DNA of 50,227 nucleotides, taken from assembly GCA_005881895.1 (NCBI GenBank), contig VBCG01000001.1, forward strand, positions 1 through 50,227, written 5' to 3'. How positions within the stretch are numbered: the first letter of the stretch is position 1; each line of letters begins with the position of its first letter. Both the position numbers and the translations under genes were made by a program. Under the pieces are notes generated by a model. It was not told the DNA's origin. It did not search any database and was given only the letters and a program-made list of their open reading frames with translations. This DNA is from Betaproteobacteria bacterium. GTDB taxonomy: Bacteria > Pseudomonadota > Gammaproteobacteria > Burkholderiales > Casimicrobiaceae. Shown here piece by piece: positions 23,918-32,908 of the stretch.

Positions 23918-25767
23918 TGAGCAAAACGATACGATTGACGACGGCGCAGGCGCTGGTCCGCTATCTCGTGGCGTTGCGGGTCGACGACGCAAGTGGTGAA
24001 CACTTATTCGGCGGCGTTTTCGCGATCTTCGGCCATGGCAATGTCGCGGGCATCGGCGAAGCGCTGTATGAGATGCGAAACGAATTGCCGACGTATCGCG
24101 CGCACAACGAGCAGGCGATGGCGCACGCCGCGGTTGCTTACGCTAAAGCGCACATGCGCCGGCGCATGATGGCGTGCACGACATCGATCGGGCCGGGGGC
24201 AACCAATCTCGTGACGGCGGGGGCGCTCGCGCATGTGAATCGCTTGCCGGTGCTCTTTCTTCCCGGCGATATCTTCATCACGCGTGCGCCTGATCCGGTG
24301 CTGCAGCAGGTCGAAGATTTTCACGACGGCACCGTTTCGGCCAACGATTGCTTCAAGCCGGTATCGCGTTATTTCGATCGCATCGCGCACCCTGCACAAT
24401 TGCTGAATGCGCTGCCGCGCGCCGTCAGCGTCTTGACCGATCCCGCGTTGTGCGGTCCTGTCACGCTCGCGCTGCCCCAGGACGTGCAGACGATGGCGTA
24501 CGATTTTCCCGAAGATTTGTTCGCACCTCGGCACGTTCGTTTCGCGGCACTCCCACCGGTAGATGCGGACGTCGTAACCGTTGCGGCGCTCTTGCGGTCT
24601 GCGAAGCGCCCGTTGATTGTCGCAGGCGGCGGCATGCTCTATGGATTCGCGAGCGACGCACTGCGCACGTTCGCCGAAGCGCACGGCGTCCCCGTCGCGG
24701 AAACGCAGGCCGGAAAGGGTGCGCTCCCGTGGGACCATCGGTTGCAGCAAGGCTCCATCGGTGTGACTGGGTCTCCGGCCGCCAACGGACTCGCGCGCGA
24801 GTGCGACATCGTGATCGCAGTCGGCACGCGGCTGTCGGATTTCACGACCGGATCGCACTCGATGTTTGGCGGGGCGGCGCTCGTCAATCTCAATGTCAAT
24901 CCGCTGGACGCACAGAGGTGGCGGGGCGTCGAGCTTCGCGCCGATGCGCGGCTCGGCCTCGAAGCGTTGTCACAAGCGCTGTCGGGCTGGCGTGCCGAAC
25001 CTGCGTGGACGCGCCGCGCCGAGGAAGCCGGCAGCCAATGGCGTGACGACATTGCGCGCATCACCGGTCAGCGGGAAGTCGATCTGCCGTATGAAGGTGA
25101 CGTCATCGGCGCGGTGCAGCGCTCATCGCCCGACTCGACGATGAACGATATCGTTGTCGGCGCCGCGGGAACGTTGCCGGCGGAGCTGCACAAACTGTGG
25201 CGGACCACGACACCCGGCGGCTATCACATGGAATACGGCTATTCGTGCATGGGTTACGAGATCGCCGGCGGCCTCGGTGTGAAAATGGCAAAGCCTGACC
25301 GCGAGGTTATCGTGATCGTCGGCGACGGCAGCTATCTGATGCTTAATTCCGAGATCGCGACATCGGTCATGCTCGATAAAAAGCTGATCGTCGTTGTTCT
25401 TGACAACTCGGGTTTCGGTTGCATCAACCGCTTGCAGCAGGCATGCGGTAGCGTGCCGTTCAACAATCTGCTCACCGATTGCGTACAGGGACCGCTTGGC
25501 GTGCCAAGGATTGATTTTGCGGCCCATGCCGCCTCGCTCGGCGCGCTCTCGGAGAACGTCAAGACGATTCCGGAGCTCGAAGTGGCGCTCGCCCGCGCTC
25601 GCGCTGCGGACCGCACCTACGTCATCGCGATCGAAACCGATCCCAACAAGACAACGGTCGAAGGCGGATGCTGGTGGGAGGTTGCGGTGCCCGAAGTATC
25701 GGAGCGCGCTGAAGTCCGCCGTGCGCGCGAGCAGTACGAAAACGACAAAAAGCAGCAAAAGCCATGA
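23917..25767 (+). CDS. iolD: 3D-(3,5/4)-trihydroxycyclohexane-1,2-dione hydrolase
   Basis: The 616-residue protein is a thiamine-diphosphate enzyme of the IolD type. The activating glutamate is in YRAHNEQAMAHAAVAYAKA, and the ThDP motif GDGSYLMLNSEI with its following N is near residues 468-480, then VVVLDNSGFGCINRLQQACG, typical of IolD. It opens the ring of trihydroxycyclohexanedione to 5-deoxyglucuronate in the cytoplasm. The GTG at 23917 is preferred over the longer frame from 23770, since that extension is translated repeat sequence. It overlaps iolE by four bases. Confidence 0.93.
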   Translation: MSKTIRLTTAQALVRYLVALRVDDASGEHLFGGVFAIFGHGNVAGIGEALYEMRNELPTYRAHNEQAMAHAAVAYAKAHMRRRMMACTTSIGPGATNLVTAGALAHVNRLPVLFLPGDIFITRAPDPVLQQVEDFHDGTVSANDCFKPVSRYFDRIAHPAQLLNALPRAVSVLTDPALCGPVTLALPQDVQTMAYDFPEDLFAPRHVRFAALPPVDADVVTVAALLRSAKRPLIVAGGGMLYGFASDALRTFAEAHGVPVAETQAGKGALPWDHRLQQGSIGVTGSPAANGLARECDIVIAVGTRLSDFTTGSHSMFGGAALVNLNVNPLDAQRWRGVELRADARLGLEALSQALSGWRAEPAWTRRAEEAGSQWRDDIARITGQREVDLPYEGDVIGAVQRSSPDSTMNDIVVGAAGTLPAELHKLWRTTTPGGYHMEYGYSCMGYEIAGGLGVKMAKPDREVIVIVGDGSYLMLNSEIATSVMLDKKLIVVVLDNSGFGCINRLQQACGSVPFNNLLTDCVQGPLGVPRIDFAAHAASLGALSENVKTIPELEVALARARAADRTYVIAIETDPNKTTVEGGCWWEVAVPEVSERAEVRRAREQYENDKKQQKP

Positions 25768-26657
25768 ACGTCCGTATTGGCATCAATCCGATTTCGTGGA
25801 GCAACGACGATCTGCCGTCGCTCGGCGGCGAGACGCCCCTCGAAGTCGCGTTGTCCGAGGGTAAGGCCATCGGCTACCAGGGCTTCGAGCTCGGCAACAA
25901 GTTTCCGCGCGAGCCCGAAGCGTTGCGGGACGTCTTGGCGCGTCATGATCTGGCGCTCGTGTCTGGTTGGTATTCGGGTCAACTCGCGCGCCGTTCGGTC
26001 GACGAGGAAATCGCTGCCGTGGAGCCGCACTTGCAACTGCTCGCGGCGAACGGTGCTGACGTGATGGTCTACGGCGAAGTCGCCGACAGCACCCAGGGCG
26101 CGAGCGTGCCGCTGTACAAGCGCCCGCGCTTTTTCCGTGACGGGCAGTGGCGGGAATACGGCGACAAGTTGACGGCGTTCGCGCGCTACACGTTGAAGCA
26201 TGGCGTGCGCGTCGGGTATCACCACCACATGGGTGCGTACGTCGAGACGCCGGCCGACGTCGATCGCCTGATGTCGCTCGTCGGCGACGAAGTCGGTCTG
26301 CTGTTCGACAGCGGCCACATGACGTTTGCCGGCGGAGACGCCGTTGCGATGCTCGAGAAGCATGTCGCACGCGTCTGTCATGTCCATTGCAAGGACGTGC
26401 GGCCCGCCGTCATCAAGTTCGCGCGCAATCGCAACTGGAGCTTTCTCGAAGCGGTGATCAACGGCGCCTTCACGGTGCCAGGCGACGGCGCCATCCATTT
26501 CGAATCGCTGCTCGCTATTCTGCGCAAGAATCACTACCGTGGCTGGTTGGTCGTGGAAGCCGAGCAGGATCCCGCCGTTGCACCGGCGTTTCGCTACGCG
26601 GAGATGGGCTTTCGACATCTGCGGCGGATCGTCTCAAACGTGGGGGTGCAATCATGA
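25764..26657 (+). CDS. iolE: myo-inosose-2 dehydratase
   Basis: The 297-residue TIM-barrel protein begins MNVRIGINPISWSNDDLPSL, the standard start of IolE proteins. Metal-binding and catalytic segments are present: GVRVGYHHHMGAYVET, LLFDSGHMTFAGGD and VCHVHCKDVRP, ending in GWLVVEAEQDP. It removes water from 2-keto-myo-inositol to give the trihydroxycyclohexanedione used by IolD. Overlaps of four bases on both sides (iolD and iolB) make tight translational coupling likely. Confidence 0.93.
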   Translation: MNVRIGINPISWSNDDLPSLGGETPLEVALSEGKAIGYQGFELGNKFPREPEALRDVLARHDLALVSGWYSGQLARRSVDEEIAAVEPHLQLLAANGADVMVYGEVADSTQGASVPLYKRPRFFRDGQWREYGDKLTAFARYTLKHGVRVGYHHHMGAYVETPADVDRLMSLVGDEVGLLFDSGHMTFAGGDAVAMLEKHVARVCHVHCKDVRPAVIKFARNRNWSFLEAVINGAFTVPGDGAIHFESLLAILRKNHYRGWLVVEAEQDPAVAPAFRYAEMGFRHLRRIVSNVGVQS

Positions 26658-27451
26658 GCCTGTTGGTCAAGGCGCGGCGCGATGGCCGCGAAATCGTCAA
26701 CGTGACGCCGCGCTCAGCGGGATGGAAATATGTCGGCTTTGCCGCGTATCGTTTGAGCGCGGGCGATTCCGTTACGCTACAAAAGCCAGACGACGAGCTG
26801 TGCATCATCGTTCTCGCCGGCAAAGTAACCGTGAAGCACGGCAGTGAAACGTGGCGCGACATCGGCGAGCGCAGCGATGTGTTCGAAGATCGAGCCCCGT
26901 ATGCCATCTATCTTCCTGCCGGCGACGAAGTCGTCGTGACTGCGCATACGCGAGCCGAAATCGGTGTCGCAAGTGCGCCGGCCGCCAACGCACCCTTGCC
27001 GGGGCGGTTGATCGAGCCGTCGGCGATGAAGCGCTTCGCACGCGGGACGGGGCTGAATGAGCGCTTCGTCTGCGACATCCTGCCGCAAACCGAGCCCGCC
27101 ACGCATTTGCTCGTCGTCGAAGTTCGCACGCCCAGCGGTCATTCGTCGAGTTATCCGCCGCATAAGCATGATTCCGATAATCTGCCGCAGGAGAGCGCGC
27201 TCGAAGAGACGTACTACCACCGCTTGCAGCCGGCGCAGGGCTTCGCGTTTCAGCGCGTGTACACCGACGATCGTTCGCTCGACGAGTCGCTGGCCGTGGA
27301 GGATCACGACGTCGTACTGGTTCCGCGCGGTTATCATCCCGTCGTCGTTCCGTTCGGCTACGAGTCGTACTATTTGAACGTGATGGCCGGACCCAAGCGC
27401 GAATGGCATTTCAAGAACGACCCTGCGCATGAATGGATGCTGCAGCGATGA
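26654..27451 (+). CDS. iolB: 5-deoxy-glucuronate isomerase
   Basis: The 265-residue protein is a double cupin of the IolB/KduI family. Metal-binding residues stand in SSYPPHKHD, LEETYYHR and VPRGYHPVVV, and the ending YLNVMAGPKREWHFKNDPAH is diagnostic. It isomerises 5-deoxyglucuronate to 5-dehydro-2-deoxygluconate, the substrate of IolC. The ATG at 26654 overlaps the iolE stop. Confidence 0.93.
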   Translation: MSLLVKARRDGREIVNVTPRSAGWKYVGFAAYRLSAGDSVTLQKPDDELCIIVLAGKVTVKHGSETWRDIGERSDVFEDRAPYAIYLPAGDEVVVTAHTRAEIGVASAPAANAPLPGRLIEPSAMKRFARGTGLNERFVCDILPQTEPATHLLVVEVRTPSGHSSSYPPHKHDSDNLPQESALEETYYHRLQPAQGFAFQRVYTDDRSLDESLAVEDHDVVLVPRGYHPVVVPFGYESYYLNVMAGPKREWHFKNDPAHEWMLQR

Positions 27452-27470
27452 AGAGAGGGAACAGGGAACA

Positions 27471-28401
27471 ATGATTGAGGTCGCCCTATTCGGCGCCGGC
27501 CGGATCGGCAAGATCCACGCCGGCAACGTCGTCCGCCAGCCTGGCGTCACGCTCAAATATGTGGTCGATGTCGATTCCGCTGCTGCCGCCGCGCTCGCGA
27601 AGCAACACGGCGCGAAAGTCGCTTCCGCCGACACCGTCTTCGCTGACGGGTCGATCGATGCGGTCATCATCGCATCGTCGACCGATACGCACGCCGATTT
27701 GATTCAACGCGGGGCCGCCGCGGGTAAAGCGATCTTCTGCGAAAAGCCGGTCGATCTGGATCTCGATCGTGCGCGCACGTGTGCTCAGGCGGTCGCTCGC
27801 GCCGGCGTGGCATGTCTGATCGGCTTTCAGCGCCGCTACGATCCCACGTTCGCGGCGTTGAAGGCGCGTATCGACGAAGGCGAGATTGGCGATCCCGAAA
27901 TGCTGATCGTGACGAGCCGCGACCCCGGGGCGCCGCCGGTCGACTACATCAAGCGCTCCGGCGGCATCTTCAAGGACATGCTGATTCACGACTTCGACAT
28001 CTTCCGCTGGATACTTGACGACGAAGCGGATACGGTTTATGCGACGGGAAGCTGCATTACCGATCCGGCAATCGAAGCGGCGGGCGACATCGATGCAACC
28101 GCCGTAACGGTTCGAACGAAGCGCGGCCGGCTCGCGCAGATCAACACGATTCGCCGCGCCGTGTACGGCTACGATCAACGCTTCGAAGTGATCGGCAGCA
28201 AAGGGATGCTGCAGGCGGGGAACCACAAGCCGACCGAAGTGGTGGCGTGGAACGCGAGCAGCATCAGCAGCGATAAACCGGAGCACTTCTTTCTCGAGCG
28301 CTATCGCGCTGCGCACGTCGATCGACGACGGCGTCAGAGCGCTCGCGCTGGCCGACGCGGCGACCCGATCGTGGCGCGAGAAACGAGTCGTGGAACTATG
28401 A
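27471..28401 (+). pseudogene. iolG: inositol 2-dehydrogenase (Gfo/Idh/MocA), broken by a small internal deletion
   Basis: From ATG 27471 the first ~280 residues are a normal inositol dehydrogenase: VALFGAGRIGKIHAGNV Rossmann loop, EKPVDLDLDRA with the conserved Lys, and GGIFKDMLIHDFDIFRW with the catalytic Asp/His pair. After FFLERYRAA (near 28313) the frame changes: the family's C-terminus TSIDDGVRALALADAATRSW continues in another frame and ends VVEL-TGA at 28399-28401. Relatives have about 18-20 more residues between these points, so ~55-60 bp are missing and the frame is shifted. The open frame as it stands runs to 28472 through repeat sequence with a foreign tail of about 45 residues. A second dehydrogenase gene downstream could compensate. 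Confidence 0.85.
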
Positions 28402-28489
28402 GCGTCGCCGGGCCGTCCCTAGGCGCGAATTGCTCCCCCGTTGGGGGCAGAGGGCAGAGCGTAGCGGCGTAAGCCGCAAGCGTGGGGGT
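28399..28489. repeat. diverged single copy of the iolC-iolD repeat
   Basis: The segment starts TGAGCGTCGCCGGGCCGTCC and ends CCGCAAGCGTGGGGGT, matching the 86-bp unit at 23746 with several substitutions and a small insertion (GGCAGAGGGCAGAGCGTAGC region). It again begins at an ancestral stop codon (iolG TGA) and is followed within 13 bp by the GTG of the next gene. CCCCCGTTGGGGG forms a short hairpin. Confidence 0.8.
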
Positions 28490-28501
28490 ACACCGATCAA
28501 A

Positions 28502-29521
28502 GTGAAAGACGCGCTGCGCGTCGGCATCGCCGGCTTGGGTCGGATGGGCCGGCGACACGCCGAGAATCTCGCGCGTCGCGTAACCGGCGCGGCGCTCGTC
28601 GCCGCTTGCAGTCCGGTGGACGAAGAGCGCGCATGGGCCAAGCAGTCGCTCGGCGTCCAGCACACGTTTTCGGAGTACGCGACGATGCTTGCGCGTCCCG
28701 ACGTCGACGCCGTTTTTCTCGTGACGCCGACGACGCTGCACGCGCAGCAGATCATTGATGCGCTGCACGCGGGCAAGCACGTGTTTTCGGAAAAGCCGCT
28801 GTCGCTGGACCTCGATCAATGCCTTCGGGTTGAGCGCGAAGCGAAGCGTTTCCCAAACCTCAAGGTAATGATCGGATTCGTCCGCCGCTTCGACGCGAGC
28901 TACTGCGATGCCCACGATCGTATTGCACAAGGCGCGATCGGCACGCCGTTCATGGTCCGCTCGCAGACGCTCGACAAGCACGACCCAAGCGGATTCTTCC
29001 TGCGCTTTGCGGCGACGAGCGGCGGCATCTTCCTCGACATGAGCGTCCACGACATCGACACCGCACGCTGGCTGCTCGGCAGTCCGGCACCGATCCGCGC
29101 CTATGCGACCGGCACCGTCGCCATTCACGAAGGCCTCCGCCAGTGGCAGGACGTCGACAACGGCGCGGCGCTGTGCGAGTTCGCGGGCGGGAAGATCGCA
29201 TACTTCTGCGCATCGAGGACGATGGCGCACGGATTCGAGGCGTCGACCGAGATCGTCGGGACGCAAGGACGATTGACGGTCTGCAGCAATCCACGCGCCA
29301 ATCTTCTCGATATCGCGGATGCGCACGGCGTGCGCAACGAATGCACGCCGACATTCTATGAACGATTCGAAGACGCGTTCCTGCGCGAAGATCAGGCATT
29401 CGTCGATGTCGTTCTTGACGATCGACCGCCGCCGCTTAGCTTGCACGATGCAACCGAGGCGACGCGCATTGGCATCGCGCTGCGGGAGTCGTTGCTGACC
29501 AAGCGATTGATCGAACTTTAG
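28502..29521 (+). CDS. second Gfo/Idh/MocA-family dehydrogenase, probably inositol dehydrogenase
   Basis: The 339-residue protein starts at GTG 28502, just behind the repeat; the longer frame from 28430 would translate repeat sequence. It has an NAD-binding N-terminal domain (VGIAGLGRMGRRHAENLA), the EKP motif (HVFSEKPLSLDLDQ) and SGGIFLDMSVHDIDTARWLL with the catalytic His-Asp pattern. It is clearly different from the broken iolG and may act on another inositol isomer (scyllo- or chiro-) or on an inositol ether or ester, or may now provide the only dehydrogenase of the cluster. Confidence 0.88.
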   Translation: MKDALRVGIAGLGRMGRRHAENLARRVTGAALVAACSPVDEERAWAKQSLGVQHTFSEYATMLARPDVDAVFLVTPTTLHAQQIIDALHAGKHVFSEKPLSLDLDQCLRVEREAKRFPNLKVMIGFVRRFDASYCDAHDRIAQGAIGTPFMVRSQTLDKHDPSGFFLRFAATSGGIFLDMSVHDIDTARWLLGSPAPIRAYATGTVAIHEGLRQWQDVDNGAALCEFAGGKIAYFCASRTMAHGFEASTEIVGTQGRLTVCSNPRANLLDIADAHGVRNECTPTFYERFEDAFLREDQAFVDVVLDDRPPPLSLHDATEATRIGIALRESLLTKRLIEL

Positions 29522-29560
29522 CGAGACCGGCCACAGAACCGCCTTAAAAAGGAGAACCGC

Positions 29561-30192
29561 ATGTTTCGCCTTAGCTTTTGCGTCGCCTCGACGCTTTTTG
29601 TCATGGTTTCGGCACCGCTGCACGCGCAAGGGCAGGTTAATGTCATCTGCAGCGTGCCGGTACCCTGGTGCGAAGCGCTCGCCGCGCAATTTACGAAGGA
29701 GACCGGCATCAAGGTCGGCCTCACGCAAAAGGGTTCCGGAGAATCGATGGCGCAAGTCGCGGCAGAAAAGGCGAATCCCAAGTACGACGTTTGGTACGCA
29801 GGCACCGGCGATCCCCATTTGCAGGCGGCGGAGCTCGGGCTGACCGAGGAATACAAATCCCCGATGCTCGCAGAGCTCTACGATTGGGCCGCCCGGCAGG
29901 CGGAGCAATCGAAGTTCCGCACGGATCGATGAGCGTCATCAAAGGCGCGCGCAATCTCGACAACGCGAAAAAATTCTACGACTGGGCGTTGACGCCGGCC
30001 GCGCAGAAAATCGACGGCAATCTCGGGAACTTCCAGACGCCGTCGAACAAGACGACGCGAATACCCGCAGGAGCACTCAAGATGAGCGACCTGAAGCTCA
30101 TCGCTTACGACTTCGCCAAATATGGCAGCGCCACCGAGCGGAAGCGCATACTCGAAAAGTGGGACAAGGACGTCTACGCGCTGCCGCGGTGA
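29561..30192 (+). pseudogene. orphan solute-binding protein, third paralog, with a large internal deletion
   Basis: An ATG at 29561 behind AAGGAG begins a signal peptide (FRLSFCVASTLFVMVSAPLH) and then the same mature protein as the gene at 11606 (PWCEALAAQFTKETGIKVGL, YDVWYAGTGDPHLQA). After SKFRT near 29925 the frame hits TGA at 29930-29932; the C-terminal part resumes from MSVIKGARNLDNAKKFYDWA to the family end YALPR. Compared with the paralog about 131 residues (some 394 bp) are missing and the frame is shifted. Both ends are otherwise well preserved, so the event is recent or an assembly collapse. Confidence 0.88.
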
Positions 30193-30226
30193 TCCGCGCC
30201 GTCAATGGTCGGACCGGGCACGAGGC

Positions 30227-30487
30227 TTATTTGGAGCGTGGAGGCCACCACGACAAGAGTGCCGGTACCTCGTCCGGCGGCGATATCGCTTCATCGTTGG
30301 CGCTGCCGCGCTCGAGCAGCGCGCAGTTTTCATCGAGCTCCGTCGCCTGCGCGGACGATGGCTCTCCGTCGACGATGGCATGTTCGACGTTCATTTCCTC
30401 AACATCGAAACTTTCCTGCGCCGGCGGCGCGCGCCGCATCCTTCGCTTGCGCATTTTCGGTGTACGGTGAAACTGCGGTATCGGCAT
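30227..30487 (-). CDS. small acidic protein of unknown function
   Basis: A reverse frame gives about 86 residues from MPIPQFHRTPKMRKRRMRRA followed by an acidic middle (ESFDVEEMNVEHAIVDGEP). The basic start and acidic body recall, with opposite polarity, the low-complexity protein encoded at 11091-11486, and both lie beside members of the orphan binding-protein family. No domain is recognised. The forward frames of this stretch give nothing better, but a non-coding spacer is also possible. Confidence 0.4.
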   Translation of the reverse strand: MPIPQFHRTPKMRKRRMRRAPPAQESFDVEEMNVEHAIVDGEPSSAQATELDENCALLERGSANDEAISPPDEVPALLSWWPPRSK

Positions 30488-30603
30488 GCATCCCTCCGTC
30501 GTTCCCAAGTGTGCACGCGACCGTTGCAATCTTTACATGAACGGTCGCAGTTTCGGCTGGTGAGCGAGCCGATCCGACCCTTGCGAGCAGAATCCATGCC
30601 GTC

Positions 30604-31401
30604 ATGAATGATCGCTATACATTTGCCTGCACGATCGCGCGTAAGGCCGGCGCGCTCGCGCTTGATTTTTGGAATCGGCGCGACGAGCTCGTCATCGAGC
30701 TCAAAGGTCCGGGCGATTTTGTGAGCGTTGCCGATCGCGAGGTTGAAAATCTCCTCCGTCGCGAGCTCGCCGCGGCGTTTCCCGATGATCGATTCCTTGG
30801 TGAAGAAACCGCGCCGGATTTCGCCGGACCATTCGATCGTTCCTGGGTCGTCGATCCGATAGACGGCACGCACAATTTTCTGCGCGGCATGCCCTACTGG
30901 AACGTCGCGATCGCGTATGTGGAAAACGCGCGCGCGCAAATTGGCGTCGTCTTCGATCCAACGCAGAACGAGCTTTATCACGCGATCCGCGGCGGCGGCG
31001 CGTGGTGCGATTCGCGTTCGGGTTCGAAAAGGCTGCACACCGCAACGGCCGCCACATTAGCGGGCGCCTACGTCGCGTTCGGCCATCACGATCGAGCGCC
31101 CGATTACGAGTATCTCGAGATCCGGCAGCGGATGATGGATGCCGGCGTGGCGATGCGCAACTTCGGTTCGGCGGCGTTGCAGCTCGCGCACGTCGCGGCC
31201 GGACGGCTCGATGGATTCATCGAGCTGCAGCTATCGATCTGGGATGCGATCGGCGGACTGGCGCTGGTCGAGGAAGCGGGTGGCTACACGGCGCCGTTCT
31301 CGCCGTCACGAGCGACGGAAAAAGTTGCGTGCCTCGCCTGCGCACCCGGCATCGCGGCCGCCTTCCTCGACTTGACCGGCGCTGGACGTCGCGCGAAGTA
31401 A
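30604..31401 (+). CDS. inositol monophosphatase family protein
   Basis: The 265-residue protein has the family's metal-binding motifs in order: FLGEETA with the acidic pair, WVVDPIDGTHNFLRGMPYWN and LSIWDAIGGLALVEEAGGYT. Members are Li-sensitive, Mg-dependent phosphatases on inositol phosphates, or on 3'-phosphoadenosine 5'-phosphate (CysQ) or other sugar phosphates. At the end of a sulfatase-importer-iol cluster both readings are attractive: release of inositol from its phosphate, or removal of PAP made during sulfur metabolism. It lies 412 bp after the broken binding protein, so it may have its own promoter. Confidence 0.88.
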   Translation: MNDRYTFACTIARKAGALALDFWNRRDELVIELKGPGDFVSVADREVENLLRRELAAAFPDDRFLGEETAPDFAGPFDRSWVVDPIDGTHNFLRGMPYWNVAIAYVENARAQIGVVFDPTQNELYHAIRGGGAWCDSRSGSKRLHTATAATLAGAYVAFGHHDRAPDYEYLEIRQRMMDAGVAMRNFGSAALQLAHVAAGRLDGFIELQLSIWDAIGGLALVEEAGGYTAPFSPSRATEKVACLACAPGIAAAFLDLTGAGRRAK

Positions 31402-31410
31402 ACGACTCCG

Positions 31411-32844
31411 CTATAGCGTCAACAAGAACGCGACGAGATCGTCGTGCTCGGCGTCCGTAAGGCCGAGACCGAAGCGCTCGTTGTAGAAATCCACTGCCGC
31501 ATCCAAGTCCTTTGCGAATCCGTTATGGAAATATGGCGCGCGCGCCGCGAGCCCGCGCAAGATCGGGCCTTTGAAACGGCCGATGTCGCGCCACTTTCCG
31601 GTAATCAACGCGCGTCCCGGATCCGTGGTCTGCACGACCAATTCCGGATTTTGCTTGTTGCGTAACGTGTAAAGCGGCATGTCGGACGTCCGCCGCTTCG
31701 CGTCGGTGAGGCCGATGTCGAGCGGCGCGGGAATCGAATGGTTGCCGGACGTCGGCGTGCCGTGGCACGTCGTGCACGGTCCCGGCAGCGTTTCAATGCC
31801 GGAGTCATCGTTTAGCCCTTTGACGTCGGTGATCTGGATCGGCCTGGAATTGAAGAGGATCTCGCATCGTGCAACGGCGGCGCGTGCGGCCTTGCGGCCC
31901 TGGTCGTCGCCGCCGCCATCGGCTTTTGCGCGCCAGCTTTCGTACAAATTGAACGCGGTCGGATTGAACGCCGCGCCGGTCTTGTAGTCACCGGACACGA
32001 CGTCGTTGATGCCGAAATAGAACGGTTGTGACGACAGATACTCGGGTCCGCCGCGCGCGTGGCGCGCCGACAGGTGACCGGCCTACGCGTCGAACACTTG
32101 CGCGGTGAACAGGGTCATCTCGAATGCGACGATCGCCTCGCGCTGTTCGGTGGTCAACTCGTTGGCTGCCTGGGCGTGGCCTGTCGTCGCGGCGTTCGAC
32201 TGATGGGCCAGATCGAAGTGCAGTGATGCGAAGCAAGTCGTCGTGCCGACAATGCAGTCCTGCGATATCGGGTCCTTGAATGTCTCGCGACCGTCCAACA
32301 TTACCGTGCTCAAAAACTTGAGATTCGTCGACGGCAGCGGCCGCCGGAACAGCGATAGTTCGGCCGCGCTTGCATAACCGTAAGGATCGTCGACCGCGAT
32401 CACCTCGAATTCGGGATCGGGGGGCATGCCGATGCCCACGCGAATCAAACCCTTGTTCAGCAGCATGCTGTAGGCATTGCGTCGCGCATCGACAGTGGAG
32501 ACGTCGGCGAGAGGCGAATTCGACCCATCATTGATCCGGAAAATCGGATCGAGTCCGCCACTCGTTTCGAATCGCTCGCGGATATGACTCGGGATTACCG
32601 TCCAGCCGTCGCCGGGTTGATGGCAGCTGCCGCAGCTACGGCCGTTGCTGCCGAGACTTTGGAAGAACGGACCGTCGAGACGAATCTTCCCCGTGGCGCT
32701 GTACGTTGCCGCAAGGCCGGTCGGATTCGGAAACGACAGCATACTGGGCAAGAATGTCGCTTCGCCGGCGTGTCCTGCGGCGCTGACGGCAAAAAACCCG
32801 GCGAGAGCGGCGCTCACGTGGCGGCGCGTGAGTGCGTACTTCAT
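31411..32844 (-). pseudogene. MauG/cytochrome c peroxidase-like di-haem protein split by an in-frame TAG
   Basis: From ATG 32844 (GGAGG upstream) there is a signal peptide (HVSAALAGFFAVSAAGHA) and haem site 1, C71-G-S-C74-H75 in GRSCGSCHQPGDGW. After FTAQVFDA a TAG stands at 32085-32083; the same frame then continues AGHLSARHARGGPEYLSSQP and reaches haem site 2, CTTCHG, and a normal end (LDAAVDFYNERFGLGLTDAE, then FLLTL). Only one codon separates an intact 477-residue gene from this form; a CAG to TAG change would do it. As annotated, the product would lose the second haem. Such periplasmic proteins reduce peroxide or oxidise protein side chains. Confidence 0.85.
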
Positions 32845-32908
32845 TGTGAAGCCTCCCTGTCTGTTGCGGATCGCGTTCCTCAATACACCGCGCGATCGCG
32901 TCTTCCAG

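Noticed and set aside
27429-28472. A complete 347-residue dehydrogenase
   Set aside because: The final ~45 residues (after RYRAAH) are out-of-frame and repeat-derived sequence; the true family C-terminus lies in another frame, so the gene is called broken.
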